From JAGQVA01 sp033764335 (lineage in GTDB: Bacteria; Bacteroidota; Bacteroidia; J057): a stretch of DNA of 64,000 nt. Shown here piece after piece: positions 1 to 7,002 of the stretch (positions are counted from its first letter, which is position 1; every line of letters begins with the position of its first letter). The stretch spans positions 1 through 64,000 of the forward strand of contig JANRJC010000009.1 in NCBI GenBank assembly GCA_033764335.1, given 5' to 3'. A program made the translations under genes and the position numbers. Below the pieces are notes generated by a model. The model was not told the DNA's origin, did not search any database, and was given only the letters and a program-made list of their open reading frames with translations.

Positions 1-90
1 TTCATAGGCATAAAAATCACCCTTGGCCTGCAAGGCTTCCAGCTCCGGCCAATACGAATCTGCTAATTGGAGGAATTCTTCGCGTGTCAT
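1..90 (-). CDS. 5' end of an unidentified gene (partial, runs off left edge)
   Basis: An ATG at 90 opens a minus-strand frame that stays open to base 1, giving 30 residues that begin MTREEFLQLADSYWPELEAL and are rich in acidic and aromatic residues. The composition looks like a genuine coding N-terminus, but too little is present to name the family. I have the impression that similar N-termini occur on transposase-linked proteins of Bacteroidota; this could not be checked. It is transcribed away from the tRNA-like array and the RING/TerD gene, so it is not part of that unit. Confidence 0.5.
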   Translation of the reverse strand, partial: MTREEFLQLADSYWPELEALQAKGDFYAYE

Positions 91-117
91 AATCGTTTTT
101 TACAAGATAAGCAATCA

Positions 118-129
118 ACGCGAAAGCGT
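118..129. other. GNRA-type hairpin between the leftmost gene and the tRNA-like array
   Basis: ACGC-GAAA-GCGT forms a perfect 4-bp stem closed by a GAAA tetraloop. It lies just upstream of the tRNA-like repeats and could be the start of the structured transcript or part of the leader of the divergent leftmost gene. The stem is short, so chance is possible. Confidence 0.3.
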
Positions 130-182
130 GAAATGCACCCTAGAGCAGGTTAGTTTTTAAATTACCAAACACCTTAGAGTGA

Positions 183-420
183 GGTCAACTTTAGCATACT
201 CCCATGGTAAATCCTTTCGGATTTTGGTTCAAATCCAAAATTGCTTTAGCATTACCTATTTGGTCAACGAAAGCTTACTTCAGCGCTTAGGACGCCCGGG
301 TCGTGGGTTCGAATCCCACCTGCTTCACGATTAAGGTCAAAACCAACTTACTACAAATTGGACATACGGTTCGAATCCGTCTTTGAGAGTTGGTTGATTA
401 CCTTATGCAATTCAGGTCAA
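183..420 (+). ncRNA. Array of three degenerate tRNA-like units
   Basis: The segment contains three T-arm hairpins with canonical seven-base T-loops: TTCAAAT at 228-234 (stem TTTGG/CCAAA), TTCGAAT at 308-314 (stem GTGGG/CCCAC) and TTCGAAT at 370-376 (stem ACGG/CCGT). Each unit is preceded by GGTCAA (183, 262, 335, with a fourth copy at 415), giving a period of 79, 73 and 80 nt, and each T-arm is followed 22-27 nt later by ATTACC or ATTA (251, 330, 397). Unit B has a five-base variable region (298-302) and an anticodon-like loop CTTAGGA at 286-292 (U33, anticodon UAG, purine 37) on a 3-bp stem. Unit C has an 8-bp acceptor-like stem AACCAACT/AGTTGGTT (341-348/388-395). No unit has a D-arm and no CCA end is encoded. 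They are therefore not ordinary tRNA genes; they look like tRNA mimics or decayed tRNAs, read in the same direction as the RING/TerD gene that follows. Confidence 0.55.
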
Positions 421-435
421 TTGTTTTTTACTTCC

Positions 436-447
436 GGGGATATCCCC
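436..447. promoter_or_regulatory. 12-bp perfect palindrome upstream of the RING/TerD gene
   Basis: GGGGATATCCCC is a perfect palindrome about 64 bp before the start codon at 511 and just after the last GGTCAA of the tRNA-like array. It could be a protein-binding site or a short RNA stem separating the array from the mRNA. Confidence 0.35.
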
Positions 448-510
448 ACATTTTGAAGCAAAAATCCAGAAACAAGATTACCTGATTTTTTTACATCTAA
501 GCTAAAAATT

Positions 511-2751
511 ATGAACAGAGATTTGCTTAAAATCGCTATTAGAAAAAATGCTATCTTAATCCCTCCTGAATGGGCATTAAATGATGGCACAACAAAAATA
601 AATGAAACGACTAGTGTTCTACTAGCAAATTGTACGAAACTAGGTTTCACTTTCTCTGAAGGTTTATTGCATAAAATAAACAGCATTTCGCCTGTAGCCA
701 AACTGGAAGTGTTCGAATTGCTGAAAGAGGTTACTGGCGTAAACAAGAACTGGACACCTCTTGTAAAACAATGGAACATCCCAACAGAGGAATCTATTTT
801 TGACCATATCATTACCTGGTTTGCCAACATTTTCCAGCTAGCCAACGGAACGAAATTGCCTTGTGGGCATATTATTCCCGACAATACTTTTCCATTGGAA
901 AGGTATAATGGTTGTCCATTCTGTGGTTCTCAATTTGAATTTGAGAAGCTGACCTATGTAGCCGGTCAAAACAAATTGAAGGTGCTAAACCTCTGGACTG
1001 AAGAGAACCTTCAGCGTTATTTGGTTAATCTATTGGAATCCCCTGTAGCCTTAGATGCTACGCAGGTAGATGATTTAAAGATTCTGATCGCTCATTATGG
1101 CGTATCAGTTAATGCAGAGGTTAAAATGAAGGAAACCTTAATGGTTGTCATTGATACCCTTGTAACGCAAGATAAAGCTGAACAAGCGGGCAAGTTCTTC
1201 AAAACACCCAATGATATCCTTAGGTACTTGTGGTACAAGCACACTGGATTCTTACAAATCATAGAACCCAAAACAATTGCTACCCGGTTGAGTAAGAATG
1301 CAAGAAACCGGCACCTGCAACTTGATAAAAGTACAGAAACCAAGATCAGGTCATTGGCAGAATTAAAGTTGAAGTACAGCCGAACGGAGTGCAAACAATA
1401 TGCTTCATGGATAAATAACTTAACCATGGGTATATCTGAACAATGTGAGAATATGCACCCTAAAAGAGGAATGTGGGTGCGGGTAATCCGGGCATTGAGA
1501 TTAGCGGAGTATAGTAAACAGCAAGGATTTAAAAATCTGGCAGAATTACTGGATGTCTTTTACAATGAAAGATATGAAGTATGGCAAGGGAAAGTGAATG
1601 AGTATAAAGTAAAAACTGATGCAGAAAATACCTTTGCTATTTTAAAGCAAAGGCCTGGGTTATTCGCAAGATCATTATTCTCGTCAATGCTGTGGTTTGG
1701 ACCAGATGTTTCCATCAAACACTTTAAGGAAGTGATGGATCAGGTCCCTGCACGATTGATCTTCACGCTGAACATGTATGCGGAGGTATATTTTGATAAG
1801 AAGAACTCAAGAACTGTTAAGCCCCTTGGAGGAACCAACAAGAAGATTCCAGCCAATAAGCTACTTCGCCTATACAGTGATGACGAATTAAAAAATATGC
1901 AATCTCTTGTACAGGGTTTGAGCCTGGAAGTAATTAAACGCAATCTGAAAAAAGTACAAAACCCTAATAAGACCATGTTCATTGACGAGGGGCTGTTCAG
2001 TATCCCGATTTCAATTGGTGACCGAAATGAGCATATTCAGGATTTACCTGGCGCTTTAATGGGCAGTCGCTTTAAGGTTGAGGGTGATATTGTCAGATTG
2101 TTTATGCAATGGGGAGAAGGGCTTCCGGCTCAGCACCTGGATATGGATTTGAGTTGTATAGTTGCTTATGAAAATAAAATTGAATTCTGTTCATTCTCTC
2201 AACTGGTAATTGCGGGATGTAAACACAGTGGAGATATCCGGAGAATTCCTGAAAAGGTTGGAACCGCCGAGTATATTGAGGTTGACCTTAAGCAATTGAA
2301 GAGTCGGCAGGCGAAGTATGTCAGTTTTACTTGCAACGCATATACCAATGGTGCTATAGCTCCAAACCTGGTAATAGGATGGATGAACAGCAAGTTTCCC
2401 ATGCGTATTTCTCCTGGTGGTATTGCTTATGATCCTACGGCTGTTCAACATCAGGTAAGAATCAAACAAACACTTACGAAGGGAATGGTATTTGGTGTAC
2501 TCGATGTTGAAAAAGGTGAAATTGTATGGTTGGAGTTGAGTTTTGCGGGACAGATTGCACAAAATTTAAGTCTTTCAGTCGTTGAGGCTTTTTTGAATAA
2601 GCTAAATGCGAAGTTGAAGATCGGAGACTTACTAAAGTTAAAAGCAGAAGTTCAGGGGTTAGAAATCATTACTGATTCAGAAACTGCTGAAGAAGTCTAT
2701 GATATGAATTGGGCACTGAATACTGCTGAGGTGAGTAATCTGTTTTTATAG
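511..2751 (+). CDS. RING-like zinc motif + TerD-like domain protein (MXAN_6230/SCO0854-type)
   Basis: This 746-residue cytoplasmic protein has no signal peptide. Residues 118-138 carry a half-RING signature, C118-G-H120 followed by C135-P-F-C138, which resembles the second zinc ligand set of RING fingers. Residues of about 170-480 are helical, lysine-rich and without a motif I can name. The last ~230 residues resemble the TerD fold of tellurium-resistance/stress proteins, with a calcium-site-like core beginning near VRLFMQWGEG and the LDMDLSCIVAYEN strand, then the HSGD motif. The arrangement fits a family of RING-domain proteins known from Myxococcus and Streptomyces; its function is not established to my knowledge. 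It starts at the ATG at 511 without a Shine-Dalgarno sequence. The tRNA-like array ends 90 bp upstream on the same strand, which suggests an RNA partner (inference). Confidence 0.75.
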   Translation: MNRDLLKIAIRKNAILIPPEWALNDGTTKINETTSVLLANCTKLGFTFSEGLLHKINSISPVAKLEVFELLKEVTGVNKNWTPLVKQWNIPTEESIFDHIITWFANIFQLANGTKLPCGHIIPDNTFPLERYNGCPFCGSQFEFEKLTYVAGQNKLKVLNLWTEENLQRYLVNLLESPVALDATQVDDLKILIAHYGVSVNAEVKMKETLMVVIDTLVTQDKAEQAGKFFKTPNDILRYLWYKHTGFLQIIEPKTIATRLSKNARNRHLQLDKSTETKIRSLAELKLKYSRTECKQYASWINNLTMGISEQCENMHPKRGMWVRVIRALRLAEYSKQQGFKNLAELLDVFYNERYEVWQGKVNEYKVKTDAENTFAILKQRPGLFARSLFSSMLWFGPDVSIKHFKEVMDQVPARLIFTLNMYAEVYFDKKNSRTVKPLGGTNKKIPANKLLRLYSDDELKNMQSLVQGLSLEVIKRNLKKVQNPNKTMFIDEGLFSIPISIGDRNEHIQDLPGALMGSRFKVEGDIVRLFMQWGEGLPAQHLDMDLSCIVAYENKIEFCSFSQLVIAGCKHSGDIRRIPEKVGTAEYIEVDLKQLKSRQAKYVSFTCNAYTNGAIAPNLVIGWMNSKFPMRISPGGIAYDPTAVQHQVRIKQTLTKGMVFGVLDVEKGEIVWLELSFAGQIAQNLSLSVVEAFLNKLNAKLKIGDLLKLKAEVQGLEIITDSETAEEVYDMNWALNTAEVSNLFL

Positions 2752-2890
2752 CGCCGGCTTAGTCTGTTTACAATACCTCGATAGATTCAGACCGCAAGTT
2801 AAGTGCAAAAACTTCAATTGTAGAGGTGTGCTTTGCGGGGCGAATACATCAGATCAGGGCGCAATGTTGGGGTGTCGTTTTTTATTCGGT

Positions 2891-3190
2891 TTAGAGGAAA
2901 GTCAGTCCGATTCTACGGTTTAATCCCTGCTCGAAAATTCGAATTAAGGTTGAGAGTTGGATATTCCCTTTTCCATTTTCAAGTTTGGAAATGTAACTTT
3001 TCTTTGTTCCCGCCTTGTCTGCTAGCTGTTCCTGTGTCAAATTTGCTTCCTTACGTGCAGCTTTCAACATTTCGCTAATAATGAACATTTGTGCGCCTTC
3101 TTCATATTTGTTTCGGCTTTCAGTCCCGATTTTCCCGTGCTCAAGTTCAATCAGTTCGTCAAATGTTTTGATATTCTTATACTTTTCCAT
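2891..3190 (-). CDS. higA: HigA-type antitoxin, XRE-family DNA-binding protein
   Basis: This 99-residue protein carries a helix-turn-helix of the XRE/Cro type over roughly residues 38-90 (LKAARKEANLTQEQLADKAG, then a KSYISKLENGKG recognition helix). HigA antitoxins bind and inhibit the partner toxin and repress the shared promoter. It follows the toxin gene by 5 bp; toxin-first order is typical of higBA and unlike most toxin-antitoxin operons. The pair sits at the left end of a row of minus-strand genes separated by attC-like or repeated DNA, and toxin-antitoxin pairs are common stabilisers of such cassette arrays. The family assignment is secure; actual antitoxin activity is inferred. Confidence 0.88.
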   Translation of the reverse strand: MEKYKNIKTFDELIELEHGKIGTESRNKYEEGAQMFIISEMLKAARKEANLTQEQLADKAGTKKSYISKLENGKGNIQLSTLIRIFEQGLNRRIGLTFL

Positions 3191-3195
3191 ATCCG

Positions 3196-3531
3196 TTATT
3201 TTTTGTTGAAAAAATAATCCTTCATTAACTGTTCTGCTTTATCAATTTGCTTTTGCGGTGTTTTTTGGGTCTTTTTTTGAAATCCGTTGAAAAGAACGAC
3301 CAGTTGTCCTTCGTCAAAACAGCAGAAAATCCGGTAAATGTTCGATTGATACTCAATTCGGATTTCGTAAAGCCCATTGGTTCCTGTCAAATGTTTTAAA
3401 AACTTTTCGGGAACGCGATCAACCTGTTTAATCATCTCAAAAACGTATTGAATTTTCTCTTTTACTTTTGGGTCTTGTTTTTGGTAAAATTCAATAAAAT
3501 GGTTTTCGTAGAAGATTATCTTTCTATTCAT
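3196..3531 (-). CDS. higB: HigB-type toxin (RelE/Gp49 superfamily mRNA interferase)
   Basis: This 111-residue basic protein belongs to the RelE/HigB (phage Gp49-like) superfamily, whose members cut mRNA on the ribosome. The diagnostic stretch is the central strand region LKHLTGTNGLYEIRIEYQSN followed by YRIFCCFDEGQLVVLFNGFQKKTQKTP and a C-terminal lysine-rich helix. It starts at an ATG at 3531; a perfect 7-bp inverted repeat lies 9 bp upstream and is a good candidate for the HigA operator. The gene is transcribed with higA and sits directly after an attC-like site, as expected for a cassette. Confidence 0.88.
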   Translation of the reverse strand: MNRKIIFYENHFIEFYQKQDPKVKEKIQYVFEMIKQVDRVPEKFLKHLTGTNGLYEIRIEYQSNIYRIFCCFDEGQLVVLFNGFQKKTQKTPQKQIDKAEQLMKDYFFNKK

Positions 3532-3539
3532 TTGGTAAA

Positions 3540-3557
3540 GTTATCTCGAAAGATAAC
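3540..3557. promoter_or_regulatory. Candidate HigA operator (perfect 7-bp inverted repeat)
   Basis: GTTATCT-CGAA-AGATAAC is a perfect inverted repeat with a 4-bp centre, ending 9 bp upstream of the higB start codon (minus strand). XRE antitoxins repress their own promoters through palindromes in this position. The assignment is by position and symmetry only. Confidence 0.55.
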
Positions 3558-3603
3558 ATTTTCCAAATTTTTGAGGGATTATTTTTGGGTAGGTCAAAAT
3601 GCA

Positions 3604-3740
3604 TCACAACGGTTTGTGGCTTTGTGTTGGTGGGCTTTTGAAACCGTAAATTGTCTGCCAGCATCAATGTTTATTGATTGCTCAAATGTTTCTATTCGCA
3701 CTGTCTGTCCGCCCACTAACGCAAAACCCATGTTAGTGGC
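3604..3740 (-). repeat. attC-like recombination site
   Basis: The outer pair CACAAC (3605-3610) and GTTAGTG (3732-3738) and the inner pair GTTGGTGGGC (3626-3635) and GCCCACTAAC (3711-3720) can fold into a double-armed hairpin, with spacers of 15 and 11 nt that are themselves partly complementary and a 75-nt central region. This is the R-L-loop-L-R layout of integron attC sites, about 135 bp long. The stop codon of the gene read from the right (TAA, 3735-3733) lies inside the R box, as is usual in integron cassettes. The boxes deviate from the class 1 consensus, and no integrase gene is visible. Confidence 0.6.
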
Positions 3741-4332
3741 TGGTTTTTTCTTTCCGCCATACAACTATTCCATAGTCCGAACTACTTAAAACAATTTTTT
3801 TGTTGTCACGAACTTCGCCCATTAAATTCATGGAATGATTTACGGGAAGAAGATAGAAGTAAAGATATTTTTCGTCTGTTTTATTACGTTCGGTCGGAAT
3901 GATGATTTCCTTTAATCCAAATTCGTGGGCTTGTCCTGAGTCGGGAACATATGCCCAAGAAATTGTCCCGATATGAGGATAGTCTTTATTGACGATTATT
4001 TCGCCTGTCCATTTGCGATTGTCGTGTGTTAACTCTATTGTCAATGCATTACCACCGTTATAAATGATTTTACCTTTTGCAATTGGTCCGGCTAAAAATC
4101 TTTCTTTGATACCGAACTCTTCCCAGTCGCCATCCAAAAAATTTAAGCGTTTATAAAGTCGATATTCTTGAATAAACTCAAATATTAAAACCACTAATGT
4201 CGATGCGTATGCCCCTTGGATAATGTTAAGAATTATTGGTCTAAGTCCGTACGGATAATGTGGTAGGTATCCGCATACAACTATTATTGTCGCGATGACC
4301 GCAATGATTATTATTCTGAATAGTCGTCTCAT
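3733..4332 (-). CDS. Small membrane-anchored protein of unknown function (cassette gene)
   Basis: I take the ATG at 4332 as the start, giving 199 residues (MRRLFRIIIIAVIATIIVVC...). An open frame continues upstream to 4542, but that part is translated repeat DNA and is unlikely to be coding. Two N-terminal hydrophobic segments (about 5-22 and 30-55) anchor a soluble domain whose LDGDWEEFGI and WTGEIIVNKDYPHIGTI strands suggest a beta-rich lipocalin-like fold. I do not recognise a family. The stop codon overlaps the attC-like R box, and the upstream side abuts a long repeat, so this looks like one cassette. Confidence 0.65.
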   Translation of the reverse strand: MRRLFRIIIIAVIATIIVVCGYLPHYPYGLRPIILNIIQGAYASTLVVLIFEFIQEYRLYKRLNFLDGDWEEFGIKERFLAGPIAKGKIIYNGGNALTIELTHDNRKWTGEIIVNKDYPHIGTISWAYVPDSGQAHEFGLKEIIIPTERNKTDEKYLYFYLLPVNHSMNLMGEVRDNKKIVLSSSDYGIVVWRKEKTSH

Positions 4333-4352
4333 AAACTTACCACTAACATCCA

Positions 4353-4482
4353 CCACTCGTTGCGTGTATTTCCTTATCCCTCTCCCCAAATATCCTCCCT
4401 TTCCCTCTGATTTACAAGTATCGGGGAAAGATATGTCCGGATGGGCAAAATATTGACCGGGCGACATTTGGGTTTGTGCCCC
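4353..4482. repeat. Long intergenic repeat, copy 1
   Basis: This segment shares a core of about 110 bp with the copies at 5423-5535 and 6883-6967: TTTCCTTAT, then AAATATCCTCCCTTT, TATCGGG, GATATGTCC, and (in copies 1 and 2) AATATTGACCGGGCGACATTT. It begins with CACTCGTTGCG, which is also present before copy 3. It lies between the genes ending at 4546 and starting at 4332 on the minus strand. The copies may be the conserved centre of a second attC family or an unrelated interspersed element. Confidence 0.7.
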
Positions 4483-4545
4483 GTGCAACTGCGTTTTCAG
4501 GCTGGGCGCTGCGCAGAGAAGCTTAGTTGTTGTGGCCAGCAATCA

Positions 4546-5355
4546 TTAAAAATATATTTTCAATTTATTGTCAAAGTTTTCCATCATTCGGTATATTTTA
4601 TCTCCTAATATCTCCTTTTGCAGCTGTTTTGACCTGGTCTCAAATTCCTGATATCTTGTTGTCTTGCCAGTATAGGCAAAATCAAAATCCCTTGTTTTAA
4701 TCTGAATGATTCCAAAAGAGAATCCGATAATAAAAACTCCAACAGTAAACTTCCTTAAATCAAAATGGACAAATCTTTGAATCAGATGTAGAATCAAGTT
4801 TATAATAATGACACCAATAACAATTAAAAATATGTCGTAATTATTCCACCACCAGATATCTCCAGTCCCTCCTATGTATGACTTTGAAGGCCAGAAAAAA
4901 TCAACTCCTCCCCAAGTCGAAGCGGGTGTTGGCATATCTTCAATCAAGTGTATGAAGAATCCAAGTAGAAAACCAATCAGTAGAATTCGTTTTTGATTTA
5001 AAGAACCAACAAAGCTCTTATTCTTTAATTCCTTAAACTTTGAATCAATAAAGTAGCTAACTAATCCTAAAAATCCAGCAATGAATATCCCCGCAAATGC
5101 ACTATGCATGAATGCATGATGCGAATACCAATATTTTGCTGAATATATATCTTTCCCGCTCACGGAAAGATTAAAAAAATCCCCAATTGTTGAATCAAAT
5201 CCGCTCCATAAGCTTATCACATCCAAATCAGGCAAAGCTCCTGCGAACCCTGAAATCAAAATGATTTTCAGTCTGTTCTTGACTCCTGAATTCGCAAAAC
5301 TTGAAACAACAGTTCCTATCGCAGTTCCAGATAATGTATGTGTTAAAATATCCAT
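4546..5355 (-). CDS. Membrane-bound metal-dependent hydrolase, DUF457/YdjM-like
   Basis: The ATG at 5355 gives 269 residues starting MDILTHTLSGTAIGTVVSSF; an open frame continues to 5502 but runs through repeat DNA, so I reject the longer start. The family signatures are the N-terminal DxxTH motif, the LPDLD motif after the first membrane helix, the paired histidines in WYSHHAFMHSAFAG and the HLIEDMPTPAS motif, which together form the presumed metal site among four or five transmembrane helices. Members are induced by DNA damage in enterobacteria, but the substrate is unknown. It is flanked by repeat copies 1 and 2, consistent with a mobile cassette. Confidence 0.75.
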   Translation of the reverse strand: MDILTHTLSGTAIGTVVSSFANSGVKNRLKIILISGFAGALPDLDVISLWSGFDSTIGDFFNLSVSGKDIYSAKYWYSHHAFMHSAFAGIFIAGFLGLVSYFIDSKFKELKNKSFVGSLNQKRILLIGFLLGFFIHLIEDMPTPASTWGGVDFFWPSKSYIGGTGDIWWWNNYDIFLIVIGVIIINLILHLIQRFVHFDLRKFTVGVFIIGFSFGIIQIKTRDFDFAYTGKTTRYQEFETRSKQLQKEILGDKIYRMMENFDNKLKIYF

Positions 5356-5422
5356 TCTAATCTCTTTGCTGTATTGCTGCTTTGATTGGCCGCCAACACC
5401 CCTATACACACCACCCACAACG

Positions 5423-5535
5423 TGTATTTCCTTATCTCCCCAAATATCCTCCCTTTCCCTCAGACTTACAAGTATCGGGCAGAGATATGTCCACGGGGGC
5501 AAAATATTGACCGGGCGACATTTTGGTTTGCGCCC
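5423..5535. repeat. Long intergenic repeat, copy 2
   Basis: This is the second copy of the repeat seen at 4365-4482, the two being nearly identical over about 110 bp apart from small indels. It ends directly against the stop codon of the M1 peptidase gene, where minus-strand AGATAAC contains the TAA stop (5541-5539) in the same way as the attC-like site at 3604-3740. CGCCAACACC and CCCACAACG on its far side resemble further box elements. Confidence 0.7.
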
Positions 5536-5538
5536 ATG

Positions 5539-6843
5539 TTATCTCTCTTTTCTATAAATCCACTCATTGAAAAAGTCATCTAGTTGAACACCTGATGATT
5601 CCTCCAAAGCTTTCTGAAAGTCTGTTGTTTCAACAGACTCCCCAAAATATTTGGAAGTATAAAATTTAATTGCGTCCCAAAATATTTCATCCCCTATTTT
5701 CTCTCTTAATAGGTGCAATACATAAGCTCCTTTAAAATAGACTAAGTTTCGATCATCGCTTGATGGGTTTGACCAATTCGCAAAAACCAGAGGCTTATCG
5801 TTACCTCGGTTTTTTACAGCTTTATATACTTCATAGTAAGAATCTATATCGGATTGATACTTATCCCGGCCGAAGCGATATTCATTATAAGCTGCCGACA
5901 GGTAGGTAGCCATTGCTTCGTTAAGCCAAAAGTGATTCCAACTCTTACAAGTAACTCGATTACCCCACCATTGATGAGCCAGTTCATGTGAAATCAAATT
6001 GGTCTCAGTGCTGTCCTTCAATACTAACTCTCCGTAGGTTTCTTTCAACGTTGAATATCCTGACATCTCTTGATAATGGTTTCCAATGAGTATTTGGGAG
6101 TACCTGGATTGATCATATTTCACACCGGATTTCTCTTCAAAAAAAGAAATCATCGTGGGCGTTTCCTTGAAGATGGTCATAAGCTGGCCAGATGTATAAT
6201 CTCGTGAGTAGTATCTTAGTAGTACTTCTCCTGATTTTTCTTCTGTTTGGTTGAAATTGCCAATGGCAAATCCATAGGTGTAGGTGGGTGATTCATAATT
6301 CTGTTGATAGGAATATTGTATTTTACCATTTTTTCGCACCTGACTCACTAGCTCGCCACTAGCAATACAGTCTTTATCCGCTGGAACAGATATATCCAGA
6401 TAAAACAAGGCTTTATCTCCGGGTGAATCATTGCAGATCATCCATTGGCTTGTCGAATATACTGTAAAGGTTTGTCCGCGATCCGTGTCAAACAAAAGCC
6501 CATTTGTCGGATTTCCATGATAGTCAATCGTCAGTTCGTTTTCTTTTTCTTCTCTTTCCGATAGTTTGATGATTAAACTACCGTCCCTATTCTCAAAACC
6601 TACAACATTGTCCCCGGTCACCTTATCAATTCTAAGGTTTCCAGACTTAAATGCTACAGAATTAGCATCATTTTCGATTTGAAACTTAATGACAACCGTA
6701 CCGCTAATGTATTTTTTCTCAATATCAGGCTCAATTGTCAAGTGATAGCTAATAACATCTAGTTCAAAATCATTAGGGTTGGCTTGAACAGATGTTGTTA
6801 GCAAAAGTACTATTGAAAAGATGGATATATTCTTAGTAAACAT
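5539..6843 (-). CDS. M1-family zinc metallopeptidase (short form), secreted
   Basis: The ATG at 6843 gives 434 residues with a signal peptide (MFTKNISIFSIVLLLTTSVQA, cleaved near residue 21); a GTG at 6864 is in frame but lies in repeat-flanking DNA. The catalytic motif HELAHQWWG (H286, E287, H290) and the third zinc ligand E309 in HFWLNEAMATY identify the gluzincin M1 aminopeptidase family. An N-terminal beta-saddle domain (about 30-190) is present, but the large C-terminal helical domain of classical aminopeptidase N is missing; the protein stops about 110 residues after the catalytic core. It probably trims peptides in the periplasm. It lies between repeat copies 2 and 3, so it may be a cassette gene, unusually large for one. 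Confidence 0.85.
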   Translation of the reverse strand: MFTKNISIFSIVLLLTTSVQANPNDFELDVISYHLTIEPDIEKKYISGTVVIKFQIENDANSVAFKSGNLRIDKVTGDNVVGFENRDGSLIIKLSEREEKENELTIDYHGNPTNGLLFDTDRGQTFTVYSTSQWMICNDSPGDKALFYLDISVPADKDCIASGELVSQVRKNGKIQYSYQQNYESPTYTYGFAIGNFNQTEEKSGEVLLRYYSRDYTSGQLMTIFKETPTMISFFEEKSGVKYDQSRYSQILIGNHYQEMSGYSTLKETYGELVLKDSTETNLISHELAHQWWGNRVTCKSWNHFWLNEAMATYLSAAYNEYRFGRDKYQSDIDSYYEVYKAVKNRGNDKPLVFANWSNPSSDDRNLVYFKGAYVLHLLREKIGDEIFWDAIKFYTSKYFGESVETTDFQKALEESSGVQLDDFFNEWIYRKER

Positions 6844-6882
6844 ATTTTTAATGAGAGATAACACTCGTCGCTACTCGTTGCG

Positions 6883-6967
6883 TTTATTTCCTTATTGCCA
6901 CTTACCAAATATCCTCCCTTTTCCTTAGATTTACTAGTATCGGGGAAGATATGTCCAGAAGGGCAAG
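6883..6967. repeat. Long intergenic repeat, copy 3 (partial)
   Basis: The copy shares TTTCCTTAT, AAATATCCTCCCTTTTCC, TAGTATCGGGGAAGATATGTCC and GGGCAA in order with copies 1 and 2, then diverges where they continue with AATATTGACCGGG. It lies upstream of the M1 peptidase start and just downstream of the stop of the gene at 7003-7587, and marks the right edge of the repeat-bearing stretch. Confidence 0.6.
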
Positions 6968-7002
6968 TCTCAATGGCATAGTTGGGGAACCCCCAGCACC
7001 CC

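Noticed and set aside
183..420. Standard tRNA genes in the first 500 bp
   Set aside because: T-arms are clear but D-arms are missing, acceptor stems are incomplete in two of three units and no CCA is encoded, so they are described as tRNA-like rather than as tRNAs.
417..884. 155-codon minus-strand open frame opposite the RING/TerD gene
   Set aside because: It overlaps the strongly supported plus-strand gene and shows no family motifs.
4333..4542. N-terminal extension of the small cassette membrane protein up to 4542
   Set aside because: The extension is a translation of repeat copy 1, while the ATG at 4332 opens a plausible membrane protein N-terminus.
5356..5502. N-terminal extension of the DUF457-like hydrolase up to 5502
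   Set aside because: It translates repeat copy 2; the family normally begins with the MDxxTH-type start seen at 5355.
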